Positions 44,753 to 54,400 of a stretch of DNA of 64,000 nucleotides are shown here, piece after piece. Below the pieces are notes generated by a model, which worked only from the letters and a program-made list of their open reading frames with translations, was not told where the DNA came from and ran no database searches. Numbering within the stretch: position 1 is the first letter of the stretch; each line of letters starts with the position of its first letter. The stretch comes from Vibrio pacinii DSM 19139. GTDB taxonomy: Bacteria; Pseudomonadota; Gammaproteobacteria; Enterobacterales; Vibrionaceae. A program made the position numbers and the translations under genes. The stretch is from contig NZ_JONH01000012.1 of the NCBI RefSeq assembly GCF_000711795.1, forward strand, positions 1-64,000. Direction: 5' to 3'.

Positions 44753-44882
44753 AATGTAGCCACTTATCAGCAGCATATAGTCCAAATGTGCATTTTGTCG
44801 GCGTTTGATTCACAACCAATCTCACAACCTTGTAAAAGGAGAGGGAAAGTGATGCCGAACAAATGAATTCTATGTTATATTT

Positions 44883-44911
44883 TTGCACCTTAAGCGTATT
44901 GTACATACGAT
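44883..44911 (+). promoter_or_regulatory. Putative gyrA promoter
   Basis: TTGCAC (44883-44888) and TACGAT (44906-44911) are exactly 17 bases apart and 27 bases before the gyrA ATG. Confidence 0.45.
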
Positions 44912-44937
44912 CTATAGAATAGAGGGATAATGGCTCT

Positions 44938-47640
44938 ATGAGCGATCTAGCGAAAGAGATCACGCCCGTAAACATTGAAGATGAGCTGAAAAGTTCGTAC
45001 TTAGACTATGCGATGTCAGTTATCGTTGGTCGAGCTCTTCCAGATGTGCGTGATGGCCTAAAGCCAGTGCATCGCCGCGTATTATTTGCGATGAATGTGC
45101 TAGGTAATGATTGGAACAAACCATATAAAAAATCTGCCCGTGTTGTTGGCGATGTAATCGGTAAATATCACCCACATGGTGATAGCGCAGTGTACGACAC
45201 TATCGTACGTATGGCTCAACCGTTTTCACTTCGTTACATGCTAGTCGACGGTCAAGGTAACTTCGGTTCGATCGATGGTGACTCAGCGGCGGCAATGCGT
45301 TATACCGAAGTTCGTATGGCGAAAATCGCCCACGAGCTTTTAGCTGATTTAGACAAAGATACTGTTGATTATGTACCTAACTATGATGGTACAGAACAAA
45401 TTCCAGCAGTTCTGCCAACAAAAATTCCTAACCTATTGGTCAACGGTTCTTCTGGTATCGCAGTAGGTATGGCAACCAACATCCCACCTCATAACTTAAC
45501 TGAAGTTATCGATGGTTGCCTTGCATATATCAATAATGAAGAGATCACTATTGATGAGCTAATGGACTATATACCTGGTCCAGATTTCCCGACCGCAGCG
45601 CTAATCAGTGGCCGTAAAGGCATCATTGACGCTTATAAAACAGGTCGCGGTAAAGTCTACATGCGTTCGAAAGCGGATATCGAAGTAGAAAAGAATGGTA
45701 GAGAAACTATCATTGTCAGCGAGATCCCTTATCAGGTAAACAAAGCTCGCTTGATTGAGAAAATCGCTGAGCTTGTAAAAGATAAGAAAGTTGAAGGTAT
45801 CAGTGCACTGCGCGATGAGTCAGACAAAGATGGCATGCGTATTGTTATTGAGTGTAAGCGTGATGCAGTTGGCGAAGTGGTACTAAACAACCTGTACGCC
45901 AATACTCAGCTCCAAACGACTTTCGGCATCAACATGGTGGCATTGAACAATGGTCAGCCACAACTTTTCAATCTAAAAGACATGTTGAAGTGTTTCGTTG
46001 ACCACCGTCGTGAAGTGGTGACTCGACGCACTATTTTCGAATTGAAGAAAGCACGTGACCGTGCTCATATCTTAGAAGCTTTAGCTCTCGCTCTCGCGAA
46101 TATCGATGACATTATCGAATTAATTCGCAGCGCATCAACTCCAGCGGAAGCCAAAGCTGGCCTAATCGCCCGTGGTTGGGATCTCGGTAATGTTGCTGAA
46201 ATGCTGGAACGCGCAGGTACTGATGCTGCCCGTCCAGATTGGTTGGAAGACCAATACGGCATTCGTGACGGACAGTACTTCTTAACCGAACAGCAAGCAC
46301 AAGCGATTCTTGATCTTCGTCTACATAAGCTAACAGGCTTAGAACATGGCAAGATTCTCGATGAATACAAAGCACTGCTTGATGAAATTGCAGAGCTAAT
46401 GTACATCTTGGCAAACACCGAGCGTTTGATGGAAGTGATCCGTGAAGAGCTTGAGCTAGTGCGTGAGAACTATGGTGATGTTCGCCGTACAGAGATCACA
46501 GCCGCTAGTCATGATATCGACATGGAAGAGCTGATTGCACGTGAAGATGTGGTAGTGACTCTATCGCATGGTGGCTATGTTAAATATCAAGTACTGAGCG
46601 ACTACGAGTCACAACGTCGTGGTGGTAAAGGTAAGAGCGCAACTAAGATGAAGGACGAAGACCATATTGAGCGTCTTCTAGTGGCGAATACCCACGATAA
46701 CATCCTATGTTTCTCTACTCGTGGTAAGACCTACCGTCTGAAAGTGTACCAACTACCATTTGCTAGCCGTACCGCGCGTGGTAAGCCGATTGTTAATATT
46801 CTTCCACTTGAGGATGGCGAGCGTATCACGGCGATCCTGCGTGTTGATGAGTTCTCAGAAGATAAATTTATCTTTATGGCAACGGGTGATGGTACGGTGA
46901 AGAAAACGCCGCTCAACCAGTTTGCCAACGTACGTTCAAACGGTTTGATTGCGGTTAACTTACGTGATGATGATTCACTGATTGGTGTGGATATCACCAA
47001 TGGTGAAAACGAAATTATGCTGTTCTCTAAGGCGGGTAAAGTGGTTCGCTTTAAAGAGGCAGAAGAGACACCTGTACTTGATGAAAATGGCAATCCAGTT
47101 CTTGATGAGAACGGTCAACCAGAAGTGAAGTTTAAAGGGGTTCGCCCAATGGGTCGTACTGCCTCTGGTGTCCGTGGTATGAAGTTGGCTAATGATGATC
47201 AAGTCGTATCACTGATTGTTCCATCGAATGATGGTGATATTCTTACCGTGACAGAAAACGGCTACGGTAAACGTACGACGCTTAATGAGTACCCTACCAA
47301 AGGTCGTGGTACTCAGGGTGTTGTATCGATCAAAGTTTCCGAGCGAAATGGTCCGGTTGTTGGTGCGGTTCAAGTCGTAGAAGGCGACGAGATGATGATG
47401 ATCACCGACGCCGGTACTCTGGTACGCACACGTGTCGCTGAAGTTAGTCAAGTTGGCCGTAATACTCAAGGGGTGACCTTGATCCGTACTGCTGAAGATG
47501 AATCTGTGGTCGGTTTGCAACGTATTGAAGAAATTGATGAAGCTGAACTGTTGCAAGATGAAGACAATGCAAGTGCTGAAGAGGCAAGCGTTGACACATC
47601 GGCAGAGGCTCCAAGCGATAGCGATGATACTCAAGAGTAA
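44938..47640 (+). CDS. gyrA: DNA gyrase subunit A
   Basis: A 900-residue type IIA topoisomerase subunit that cuts and rejoins DNA during negative supercoiling. The winged-helix catalytic Tyr122 lies in AMRYTEVRM. The GyrA-box is QRRGGKG and the C-terminal domain is a beta-pinwheel, ending with the usual acidic tail. The quinolone-determining residues are wild type (Ser83 and Asp87 in [10 protein letters not shown]). It starts at ATG 44938 and is monocistronic with a strong terminator. The acidic insertion [19 protein letters not shown] in the C-terminal domain is typical of Vibrio. Confidence 0.98.
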   Translation: MSDLAKEITPVNIEDELKSSYLDYAMSVIVGRALPDVRDGLKPVHRRVLFAMNVLGNDWNKPYKKSARVVGDVIGKYHPHGDSAVYDTIVRMAQPFSLRYMLVDGQGNFGSIDGDSAAAMRYTEVRMAKIAHELLADLDKDTVDYVPNYDGTEQIPAVLPTKIPNLLVNGSSGIAVGMATNIPPHNLTEVIDGCLAYINNEEITIDELMDYIPGPDFPTAALISGRKGIIDAYKTGRGKVYMRSKADIEVEKNGRETIIVSEIPYQVNKARLIEKIAELVKDKKVEGISALRDESDKDGMRIVIECKRDAVGEVVLNNLYANTQLQTTFGINMVALNNGQPQLFNLKDMLKCFVDHRREVVTRRTIFELKKARDRAHILEALALALANIDDIIELIRSASTPAEAKAGLIARGWDLGNVAEMLERAGTDAARPDWLEDQYGIRDGQYFLTEQQAQAILDLRLHKLTGLEHGKILDEYKALLDEIAELMYILANTERLMEVIREELELVRENYGDVRRTEITAASHDIDMEELIAREDVVVTLSHGGYVKYQVLSDYESQRRGGKGKSATKMKDEDHIERLLVANTHDNILCFSTRGKTYRLKVYQLPFASRTARGKPIVNILPLEDGERITAILRVDEFSEDKFIFMATGDGTVKKTPLNQFANVRSNGLIAVNLRDDDSLIGVDITNGENEIMLFSKAGKVVRFKEAEETPVLDENGNPVLDENGQPEVKFKGVRPMGRTASGVRGMKLANDDQVVSLIVPSNDGDILTVTENGYGKRTTLNEYPTKGRGTQGVVSIKVSERNGPVVGAVQVVEGDEMMMITDAGTLVRTRVAEVSQVGRNTQGVTLIRTAEDESVVGLQRIEEIDEAELLQDEDNASAEEASVDTSAEAPSDSDDTQE

Positions 47641-47666
47641 TTAAATTTCGTTACTTTGTTCGAACA

Positions 47667-47697
47667 AATGCCAGACTTTATGTCTGGCATTTTTTTT
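47667..47697 (+). terminator. Terminator of gyrA
   Basis: AATGCCAGAC pairs perfectly with GTCTGGCATT around TTTAT, followed by a run of T. Confidence 0.93.
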
Positions 47698-47847
47698 GTT
47701 TTTACTCGCATTATATCTACAAAAACATGCACTTTGGCGTACATCATATACAGTTATAGGAGTGTCTGTTTAGGTTCAAAGCTTAACCAAAGCGATAATA
47801 TCTAGCGTGGATGTCGAGAACAAGCTCGAAACTAAGAGGGGTAGTCA

Positions 47848-49608
47848 GTGACAGCTGAACAAATGAATAAGTTTGCTCGGTCAGTACTTATCGCCTTCTT
47901 TTTTATATCTGTTTACCTGATCTCGGACACTCTAATCTCTGAGCATAAAATGCTACGTTGGATATATCTGTTGTTTCCGATCGCGCTTATTGTGTGTTTC
48001 TTTAGTGCTAACCGAAAAGTGAGAGCCTATTTATCTACGTTGTCACTCCTTATTCTGTTTATCGGTGGACTCTTCGAACCGCTAAATTTTGATGTAATTG
48101 AAGAGAGCTTTATCCTGCTGCCTCTTTGTTATGTTTTCTTGTTTCCAGGTGCGTTATGGCCGATTGCGGTTGCGATTGGGTTAGTCATAACTTATTGGGT
48201 CAACCTACCGGCTGAGAAATTTGGTGAATTTGTCGAAGATGCAATCGAGTTGGTTTTCATCGCGTCATTTGCGACTGTGATGACTTATTATTATCAAAAG
48301 TCACAACGCCAGTCTCTGCGTTACAAAAAAGCCAGTTTGACAGACCACCTCACCAACTTACCCAATCGTAAATCCTTCTTTAATACCACCGCTGATTTAC
48401 TGGCCGATGAGCAGAACGATCATGCGGTAATACAGTTAGGGTTGGATAACCTCAAGGCAGTGAATGACAATCTAGGTTACGGCTATGGCGATGAATTACT
48501 CAAACAGTTTTCGACCCATGTACAAAGCATTGTAGGAGAATTTGGCACAGTATTTAGACTTGGCGGAGATGAATTGGTCGTGTTGGTCTCATTTGCTACA
48601 GGAGATAGACAGCCGTTGCAGCAGGTCATCGATAGGCTCGTTCAGCACTATGATACTGTCTGCCAAGTTTTTAATACTTCGCATAGTTTACTTTTTAGCG
48701 GGGGAGTAGCGTTACTCAGTGATGCACATAACAATATTAATGTTTGGGGCAAGAATGTTGATGCCGCGGTGGCCCGCGCCAAGAGCAGCGATAATGAAAT
48801 AATACGCTGGTATGACGAAGAGCTGATGAATGACACTATTCGTGATCATCAGATTGAAGTTGAATTAAAAGGCGCAATTGATAAACAACAACTGAAGTTG
48901 GTCTATCAACCTAAAGTCGACACTCGAAGCAATTCGATCGTTGGGGCCGAAGCTCTGCTGCGTTGGCATCATCCTGATCTAGGTATTGTCTCTCCTTTAG
49001 ACTTTATTTCCGTTGCTGAAAAAACAGCGCAGATTATTCCCATTGGGCGCTGGGTACTTGATCAGGCCATTCAGCAAGCAAAAGAGTGGCAAGAGATAGG
49101 CAAGCCAATCTGTGTTTCTGTCAATGTTTCCAGTGTTCAATTTACCCATGATGACATTTATCCTTTCATCGAAGGTTTGTTGGTTAAACATGAACTTGCC
49201 CCTCAACAGCTTCAAATAGAAATTACTGAAACGGCGATGATGGATAAACACACTCGGGTAGCGAAAACTTGTGACAAATTGCAACGATTAGGCGTCAGTA
49301 TTGCGATTGATGACTTTGGTGTCGCGTATTCATCACTCAATTACCTTAAACGGTTACCTATTGATGTGATAAAAATCGACAAGTCTTTTATTGATCACTG
49401 TGTTACAGAGAGAACGGATCATATGATAGTCCGCACTATTATTCAGATCGGGCACAACTTAAATAAGGGTGTCATTGCTGAAGGAGTCGAAAATACAAAG
49501 CAGTGCGAGTTGTTAAAAAGTGAGCAGTGTTATCTGATCCAAGGCTATGTGTATTCTAGACCAGTCTATTGTCGCGAGTTTACCCACTTGCTCCTTTCTC
49601 AAAGTTGA
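47848..49608 (+). CDS. Membrane GGDEF/EAL c-di-GMP enzyme (probable phosphodiesterase)
   Basis: A 586-residue protein: about five membrane helices in residues 10-150, a GGDEF domain (about 160-325) and an EAL domain (about 335-580). The GGDEF signature reads GGDEL at 239-243, off by the last residue, so cyclase activity is doubtful. The EAL domain keeps EAL (368-370), DDFGVAYSSL, KIDKSF and the EGVE motif, so it should hydrolyse c-di-GMP. The start is GTG 47848 with GAGGGG upstream; ATG 47863 is an alternative. No sensory domain beyond the membrane part is visible. It lies downstream of gyrA but beyond its terminator. Confidence 0.85.
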   Translation: MTAEQMNKFARSVLIAFFFISVYLISDTLISEHKMLRWIYLLFPIALIVCFFSANRKVRAYLSTLSLLILFIGGLFEPLNFDVIEESFILLPLCYVFLFPGALWPIAVAIGLVITYWVNLPAEKFGEFVEDAIELVFIASFATVMTYYYQKSQRQSLRYKKASLTDHLTNLPNRKSFFNTTADLLADEQNDHAVIQLGLDNLKAVNDNLGYGYGDELLKQFSTHVQSIVGEFGTVFRLGGDELVVLVSFATGDRQPLQQVIDRLVQHYDTVCQVFNTSHSLLFSGGVALLSDAHNNINVWGKNVDAAVARAKSSDNEIIRWYDEELMNDTIRDHQIEVELKGAIDKQQLKLVYQPKVDTRSNSIVGAEALLRWHHPDLGIVSPLDFISVAEKTAQIIPIGRWVLDQAIQQAKEWQEIGKPICVSVNVSSVQFTHDDIYPFIEGLLVKHELAPQQLQIEITETAMMDKHTRVAKTCDKLQRLGVSIAIDDFGVAYSSLNYLKRLPIDVIKIDKSFIDHCVTERTDHMIVRTIIQIGHNLNKGVIAEGVENTKQCELLKSEQCYLIQGYVYSRPVYCREFTHLLLSQS

Positions 49609-50051
49609 TGGCTCATTTCGTGATTGAAAAAAAAGGCCGCAACTGCGGCCACATAACAGGAAGTAATGGATAACGCCAAGAGACAGAGGTTACGGTCTGT
49701 TGAACGTTTAATACTCAGTGTAGTCGATTAACACTGTTTAGCGATTTTTATGCATTAATTTATCAATAATAGGGATAATTAGTCGCATATTTGTCGATTT
49801 TTGGTTCGCTGTATATTCCGTTTTTGTCTTTAATTTTAGTTGTAAATGTTGTAATTGTTGCCTAGGTGTTTACTAATTCGCTGTTATCTTTGATTTCTGC
49901 GTTTTATTTGACTAAAAATGAATTCATCAATTGATCGGTGGCAATGAAGTGCCAATTAGTTGCTAAAGTATGAGATGTGGCTCACATTCGATCTGCCTAT
50001 TGATGCCAAATCAGCGTAAAATCCCCTCTTCGAAAAACGGTATCTCCGGAA
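49609..50051. other. Gene-free intergenic region before the antiporter gene
   Basis: 443 bases without a credible ORF. A GC-rich hairpin GGCCGC-AACT-GCGGCC (49635-49650) follows the GGDEF/EAL gene; a run of A before it and no T after it mean it would terminate minus-strand rather than plus-strand transcripts. Two overlapping 10-bp palindromes, ATGAATTCAT (49918-49927) and ATCAATTGAT (49926-49935), lie about 120 bases before the antiporter start and could be operators. Confidence 0.5.
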
Positions 50052-51476
50052 ATGAAAATGGATAATAAACTCGGATTAAGCTCTTTAACCGCCATCGTGA
50101 TTGGCTCGATGATCGGTGCGGGGGTATTTAGCTTACCGCAAAATATGGCATCCGTGGCAAGCCCAGCCGCCGTCATGATTGGTTGGACGATCACAGGGGT
50201 AGGGATGATCTTCCTTGCGCTTTCATTTCAAAAACTTGCATTTCATCGACCTCACGTTGATAGCGGTGTTTTTGGGTATGCCAAAGAAGGTTTTGGCGAC
50301 TTTGTCGGCTTTTGTTCTGCGTGGGGTTATTGGTTGAGTGCGATGTTAGCCAATGTCTCTTACTTAGTGATTGTATTTAGTACCTTAGGAATGTTATTCG
50401 ATACGCCTGACAATGTAATATTTGGTCAAGGCAATACGCTAGTTTCGGTCGTTGGTGCATCGTGCTTATTGTGGCTAGTGCATGCTTTAGTATTACGCGG
50501 TGTACAAACGGCGGCGTTAATTAATATGGTCACCACTTACGCAAAGTTAGTTCCTCTAATTATTTTTATTATTTGTGCAATGCTTGCCTTTAGTTGGAAT
50601 ACCTTCACCTTTGATTTTACCGGTGTTCATTTTGGTGAAGAGTACGATCTGCTCGAGCAGGTGAAAAGTACTATGCTTATCACCGTCTGGGTATTTATTG
50701 GTATCGAAGGGGCAGTCGTTGTCTCAAGCCGAGCTAGAAATCGAAAAGATATTGGTCGAGCGACAATTTTGGGGCTGCTCACGGCACTGGCGATTTATAT
50801 CTTCGTGACTTTGTTGTCTATGGGGGTTGTTAAGCCAGTGGAATTAGCCACATATCAAAATCCATCGATGGCCAAAGTATTAACGTTGATTCTCGGCCCT
50901 TGGGGGCAATACATTATCAGTGTTGGGCTGCTGATTTCAGTATGTGGTGCGTTTCTCAGTTGGACAGTTCTGGCATCCGAAGCGCCGTACTTGTGTGCTA
51001 AAGAGAAAATGTTCCCGAAGAAATATGCGCAGTTAAACAAGGCTGGTAGCCCAGTGAAACCACTAACCTTAACCAATATATGGATACAGGTTTCGCTGAT
51101 TTTTGTCATGTTCGCTGGCAGTACTTATGATACTTTGTTGATCATCGCTTCAGAAATGATTTTAGTGCCTTACTTCCTTGTTGGGGCATTTGTATTGAAA
51201 ATCGCCATCACTGAGAAAAACAGAGGTAGCTTGCTGTTGGTTGGACTTGGTGCGAGCGTATATGGTTTATGGCTACTGTATGCTTCTGGTCTTAACTACC
51301 TGCTGCTATCAGCATTGCTCTACTTGCCAGGTCTCTATTTCTACATTCAAGCTAAACGAGAGCAAGGTATCCATCCATTTAAAGGAAGAGAAAGGCTTGG
51401 CGCTGGTGTATTGGGTTTCACCGCAATGTTGGCGGTTGGCATGATATGGAGCGGTAGTCTGAACTTAGCATTGTAA
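50052..51476 (+). CDS. Basic amino acid/polyamine antiporter, APC family (ArcD-like)
   Basis: A 474-residue inner-membrane transporter with about 12 helices. The first helix carries VIGSMIGAGVFSLPQNMAS, typical of the basic amino acid antiporter branch (arginine/ornithine, lysine/cadaverine). HVDSGVFGYAKEGFG and FIGIEGAVVVSSRARN are further family marks. No arginine deiminase or decarboxylase gene is adjacent, so the substrate stays open. It starts at ATG 50052, with a second ATG at 50058 better placed from GGA. It ends at a strong terminator. Confidence 0.82.
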   Translation: MKMDNKLGLSSLTAIVIGSMIGAGVFSLPQNMASVASPAAVMIGWTITGVGMIFLALSFQKLAFHRPHVDSGVFGYAKEGFGDFVGFCSAWGYWLSAMLANVSYLVIVFSTLGMLFDTPDNVIFGQGNTLVSVVGASCLLWLVHALVLRGVQTAALINMVTTYAKLVPLIIFIICAMLAFSWNTFTFDFTGVHFGEEYDLLEQVKSTMLITVWVFIGIEGAVVVSSRARNRKDIGRATILGLLTALAIYIFVTLLSMGVVKPVELATYQNPSMAKVLTLILGPWGQYIISVGLLISVCGAFLSWTVLASEAPYLCAKEKMFPKKYAQLNKAGSPVKPLTLTNIWIQVSLIFVMFAGSTYDTLLIIASEMILVPYFLVGAFVLKIAITEKNRGSLLLVGLGASVYGLWLLYASGLNYLLLSALLYLPGLYFYIQAKREQGIHPFKGRERLGAGVLGFTAMLAVGMIWSGSLNLAL

Positions 51477-51478
51477 AT

Positions 51479-51512
51479 AAAAGCCCCAGTAAATATTTGC
51501 TGGGGCTTTTTT
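51479..51512 (+). terminator. Terminator of the antiporter gene
   Basis: AAAAGCCCCAG pairs with CTGGGGCTTTTT around TAAATATTTG, followed by TTCTAG. Confidence 0.9.
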
Positions 51513-51698
51513 CTAGTCCAAATCTGGACGTTACCTCTCACTAGTTTGCCCATCTACACCACGTTGATATTCATCATCATTCACTTTTTATATGGCATGT
51601 TTTCTCTTCGTGAGCAAAAGCTTGCTTGAGTGAGGTAGAAAACTGCTTGATTACACTCTGAGCTTCACTTTAAGGTGCTGATATATAATAGTATTAAG

Positions 51699-51715
51699 TT
51701 GGTATTAAGTTTGCT
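51699..51715 (+). promoter_or_regulatory. Candidate sigma-54 promoter for T6SS cluster B
   Basis: TTGGTATTAAGTTTGCT has GG at 51701-51702 and GC at 51713-51714, exactly 10 bases apart, with a full TTGCT -12 element. It lies 55 bases (from the GC) before the vgrG ATG, nearly the same distance as in cluster A. A 10-base direct repeat GTATTAAGTT (51691-51700 and 51702-51711) overlaps it. A TATAAT at 51684-51689 is a sigma-70 alternative without a good -35. Confidence 0.55.
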
Positions 51716-51768
51716 TCTATTGTGCCTCGATAGTTTCTATCAACGGTTAAAGACAAAAGGAAGCCCCG

Positions 51769-53874
51769 ATGCCAACGCTCAACTTCAATATCCGAATCGA
51801 TGGATTAGCACCAGATACATTAAGGGTGATTGAATATTCTGGATGGGACACTTTTTCACGCCAATCTTTACCTGTTGAGCATGCATGTAATGGTTACCGC
51901 TATGAGTTTCAACTTGCGAGTCGTCAGCACACCATTACGCCTCAACAAGTGGTTGATAAAAACGTTCAGTTTGAAGTGGTTCGTGATGGTGTTGTTGTGC
52001 AGCGGCTGCATGGTGTAGTGCGTAACTTTGGTAAAGGTGACACAGGTCATCGTCATACTTTCTACACCCTCAGTGTTGTTCCAGCAATTGAACGTCTGTC
52101 ATTACGCCATAATTCCCGTCTTTTCCAGTACAAAACTGTCCCTGAAATTGTTTCTATCTTGCTGCAAGAGATGAACATCAATGACTATGCGTTTGTGCTA
52201 AAAAACGATCATTCGCAAAGAGAGTTTTGTGTTCAATATCGAGAGTCTGATTTAGATTTTGCCCATCGTTTGCTCGCAGAAGAGGGGATTATTTATCATA
52301 TTGTGCATGACAGTGATAAACATACCGTGGTGTTCAGTGACGCCAATGACAGTTTGGTGAAACTTGGCCAGCCGGTACCGTACAACAACCTAAGTGGTGG
52401 CGGAGTTGTAGGCGCGCCTTATATCAACACTTTTGCAACCCATCATACAGCGCAAGTCAGCCATGCCGAGATTCAAGATTACAGTTTTAAGAAACCGGCT
52501 TATTCATTCGCACAGAGCGTTCAGGGTACAGAAATGGCGTATCAAATTGAAAATCGCTACGAGCACTTTGATGCGCCAGGCCGGTTTAAATGCGATGACG
52601 CAGGCAAGACCATCACCCAAGCACGGCTTGATTATCTAAGGCGAGACGCTCGCTTAGCGACAGGAATAAGCAATCAACCATCACTTTCAGCAGGAGTGAA
52701 GTTTGAACTTCAAGAGCACAGTGATACTAGCTTGAATCGAGAATGGGTAGTGGTAGCGACGCAACATGTTGGCAAACAACCGCAAGCGCTAGAAGAAGAG
52801 GGGGGCAGCGGGGCAACCACCTATCACAACGAATTTAAACTTGTTCCTAGTGATGTTATTTGGCAAGCAGAGCCTGTCCCGAAACCTCAGGTTGATGGCC
52901 CTATGATTGCAACTGTCGTTGGCCCGGAAGGCGAAGAGATATATTGCGATGAATTTGGTCGTGTCAAAGTTCATTTTCATTGGGACAGATACTCAAATGG
53001 CGATCAACACAGTTCATGTTGGGTTCGAGTCTCTCAAGGTTGGGCGGGGCATCAATATGGTATGGTCGCGATCCCGCGCGTTGGTCATGAAGTGATCGTC
53101 ACCTTTCTCAATGGTGACCCAGATCAACCGATTATCACAGGTCGAACTTATCATGCGACCAATGTAACGCCGTACCCTTTACCCGACCATAAAACCAAAA
53201 CAGTGATTCGCAGCGAGTCTTATCAAGGCGAGGGTTTTAATGAGCTGAGCTTTGAAGATCAATCTGGCCTAGAGCGTGTTTATCTACATGCCCAGAAAGA
53301 TATTGAAGTTGAAGTGAAGAACGATCACACAACAGAAGTGCATAACGATAAACATCTGACGGTTGAAAATGATCAATTCAGCCTGACAAAGAACAATCGT
53401 CACCTAACGATAAATGGTGAACGACGAGAACAAGTCAGCGCCGACAAAACCATCAATATCGGTGAGTCATTACAACAAAAGGTCAAGCGCAAAACGGCGA
53501 TAGACAGCTCTGATGAAGTTCATCTTAAAGCGGGCAATAAAATTGTTCTTGATGCAGGCAGCGCAATCACAATAAAAGCTGGTGGTAGCTTTGTTACAGT
53601 GGATGCTGGAGGCGTACACCTTGTCGGATCAGCGATCAACCTTAACTCCGGCGGCAGCGCAGGTGGTGGTTCTGGTTATGCCGGTGTTGCTGCTGTGTTG
53701 CCGAATCAAATGATTGCGGTACCACCTGCACCTAACCCATTACCATTACAACTATCAGCAGCAACCATGTCCACATTGTCTATTGCGAATGTGGCCATAG
53801 CAAAAATGTGTCAAAAACAAAGTGATGGGTCATGTCCTCGAGAAGATTGCCCGTGTGAACGAGGTGTCTCATGA
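51769..53874 (+). CDS. vgrG: T6SS spike protein VgrG (TssI), cluster B
   Basis: A 701-residue VgrG, similar throughout its length to the one in cluster A: gp27-like part, OB-fold from about 374 (VVGPEGEEIYCDEFGRVKVH) and beta-helix ending in KAGGSFVTVDAGGVHLVG. After that the two proteins diverge. This one has a Pro/Ala-rich linker and a Cys-rich end (MCQKQSDGSCPREDCPCERG), the likely docking site for its own cargo. ATG 51769 has AAGGAAG upstream. The next gene overlaps by four bases (ATGA). Confidence 0.93.
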   Translation: MPTLNFNIRIDGLAPDTLRVIEYSGWDTFSRQSLPVEHACNGYRYEFQLASRQHTITPQQVVDKNVQFEVVRDGVVVQRLHGVVRNFGKGDTGHRHTFYTLSVVPAIERLSLRHNSRLFQYKTVPEIVSILLQEMNINDYAFVLKNDHSQREFCVQYRESDLDFAHRLLAEEGIIYHIVHDSDKHTVVFSDANDSLVKLGQPVPYNNLSGGGVVGAPYINTFATHHTAQVSHAEIQDYSFKKPAYSFAQSVQGTEMAYQIENRYEHFDAPGRFKCDDAGKTITQARLDYLRRDARLATGISNQPSLSAGVKFELQEHSDTSLNREWVVVATQHVGKQPQALEEEGGSGATTYHNEFKLVPSDVIWQAEPVPKPQVDGPMIATVVGPEGEEIYCDEFGRVKVHFHWDRYSNGDQHSSCWVRVSQGWAGHQYGMVAIPRVGHEVIVTFLNGDPDQPIITGRTYHATNVTPYPLPDHKTKTVIRSESYQGEGFNELSFEDQSGLERVYLHAQKDIEVEVKNDHTTEVHNDKHLTVENDQFSLTKNNRHLTINGERREQVSADKTINIGESLQQKVKRKTAIDSSDEVHLKAGNKIVLDAGSAITIKAGGSFVTVDAGGVHLVGSAINLNSGGSAGGGSGYAGVAAVLPNQMIAVPPAPNPLPLQLSAATMSTLSIANVAIAKMCQKQSDGSCPREDCPCERGVS

Positions 53875-54398
53875 GTAAAACCAAGGTCGCTAATTATTGG
53901 TTAGTGGTTGATACCATTCGTATTCCTGATGCGATTAATGTTCTTACTCGGAATATGGTCGTTCAGCAGGCGATAGTATTATTTGCGGGTTCAGATTTTG
54001 ATTACTTGAATGACCAAAGCCCACTAGTCGTCAATTTGGGTAGCGATAAGGCAGTGTTAGATAAATGGTTAACGTTGCCTTATTTTGATTCAAGTTCGGT
54101 TATCTTTGAGCTTGATGCGAGCCAAGATGGTTCAGCATTTAATGAGCATTTACAGTCATTACTTCAAGTTAAGATCGACAATAAAGCCTGTTTTTTACGG
54201 TTTTATACCAATGCCTTTTGGAATCAGACCGCATCGCAACTTAATGACATCGATATTGTAACCCTTTTGGGTTCAGCTCAAGCTATTCATTGGGTTAATC
54301 ATGCACATCAACGGCAAACTCTACATCATTCACCTATTAAGCCAGAGCAAAGCCAACCATTTACTCTGACCTCTCCTATCTTTAAGCAGTGGGTATAA
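53871..54398 (+). CDS. Short DUF4123-like adaptor for the cluster B effector
   Basis: A 175-residue soluble protein in the adaptor position between vgrG and the large effector. It has the pattern of the DUF4123 N-terminal lobe: YWLVVDTIRIPDAINVL, SPLVVNLGSD, SSSVIFELDASQ and the central LLQVKIDNKACFLRFYTNAFW, equivalent to the FRYYD segment of cluster A. It lacks most of the helical second lobe. It probably loads the LysM protein on VgrG. The assignment is by pattern and position rather than strong identity. Confidence 0.65.
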   Translation: MSKTKVANYWLVVDTIRIPDAINVLTRNMVVQQAIVLFAGSDFDYLNDQSPLVVNLGSDKAVLDKWLTLPYFDSSSVIFELDASQDGSAFNEHLQSLLQVKIDNKACFLRFYTNAFWNQTASQLNDIDIVTLLGSAQAIHWVNHAHQRQTLHHSPIKPEQSQPFTLTSPIFKQWV

Positions 54399-54400
54399 AC

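Noticed and set aside
44930..44941. Three-codon mini-ORF (ATGGCTCTATGA) overlapping the gyrA start
   Set aside because: Spacing from GAGGG is too short for efficient initiation and such tiny frames are common by chance.
45181..45198. Possible quinolone-resistance change in gyrA
   Set aside because: Codons 83 and 87 encode Ser and Asp, the wild-type residues.
49735..49765. ArgR-like box upstream of the antiporter (TGCATTAATTTATCA)
   Set aside because: The spacing is off by one base from the ARG box and no partner box is present.
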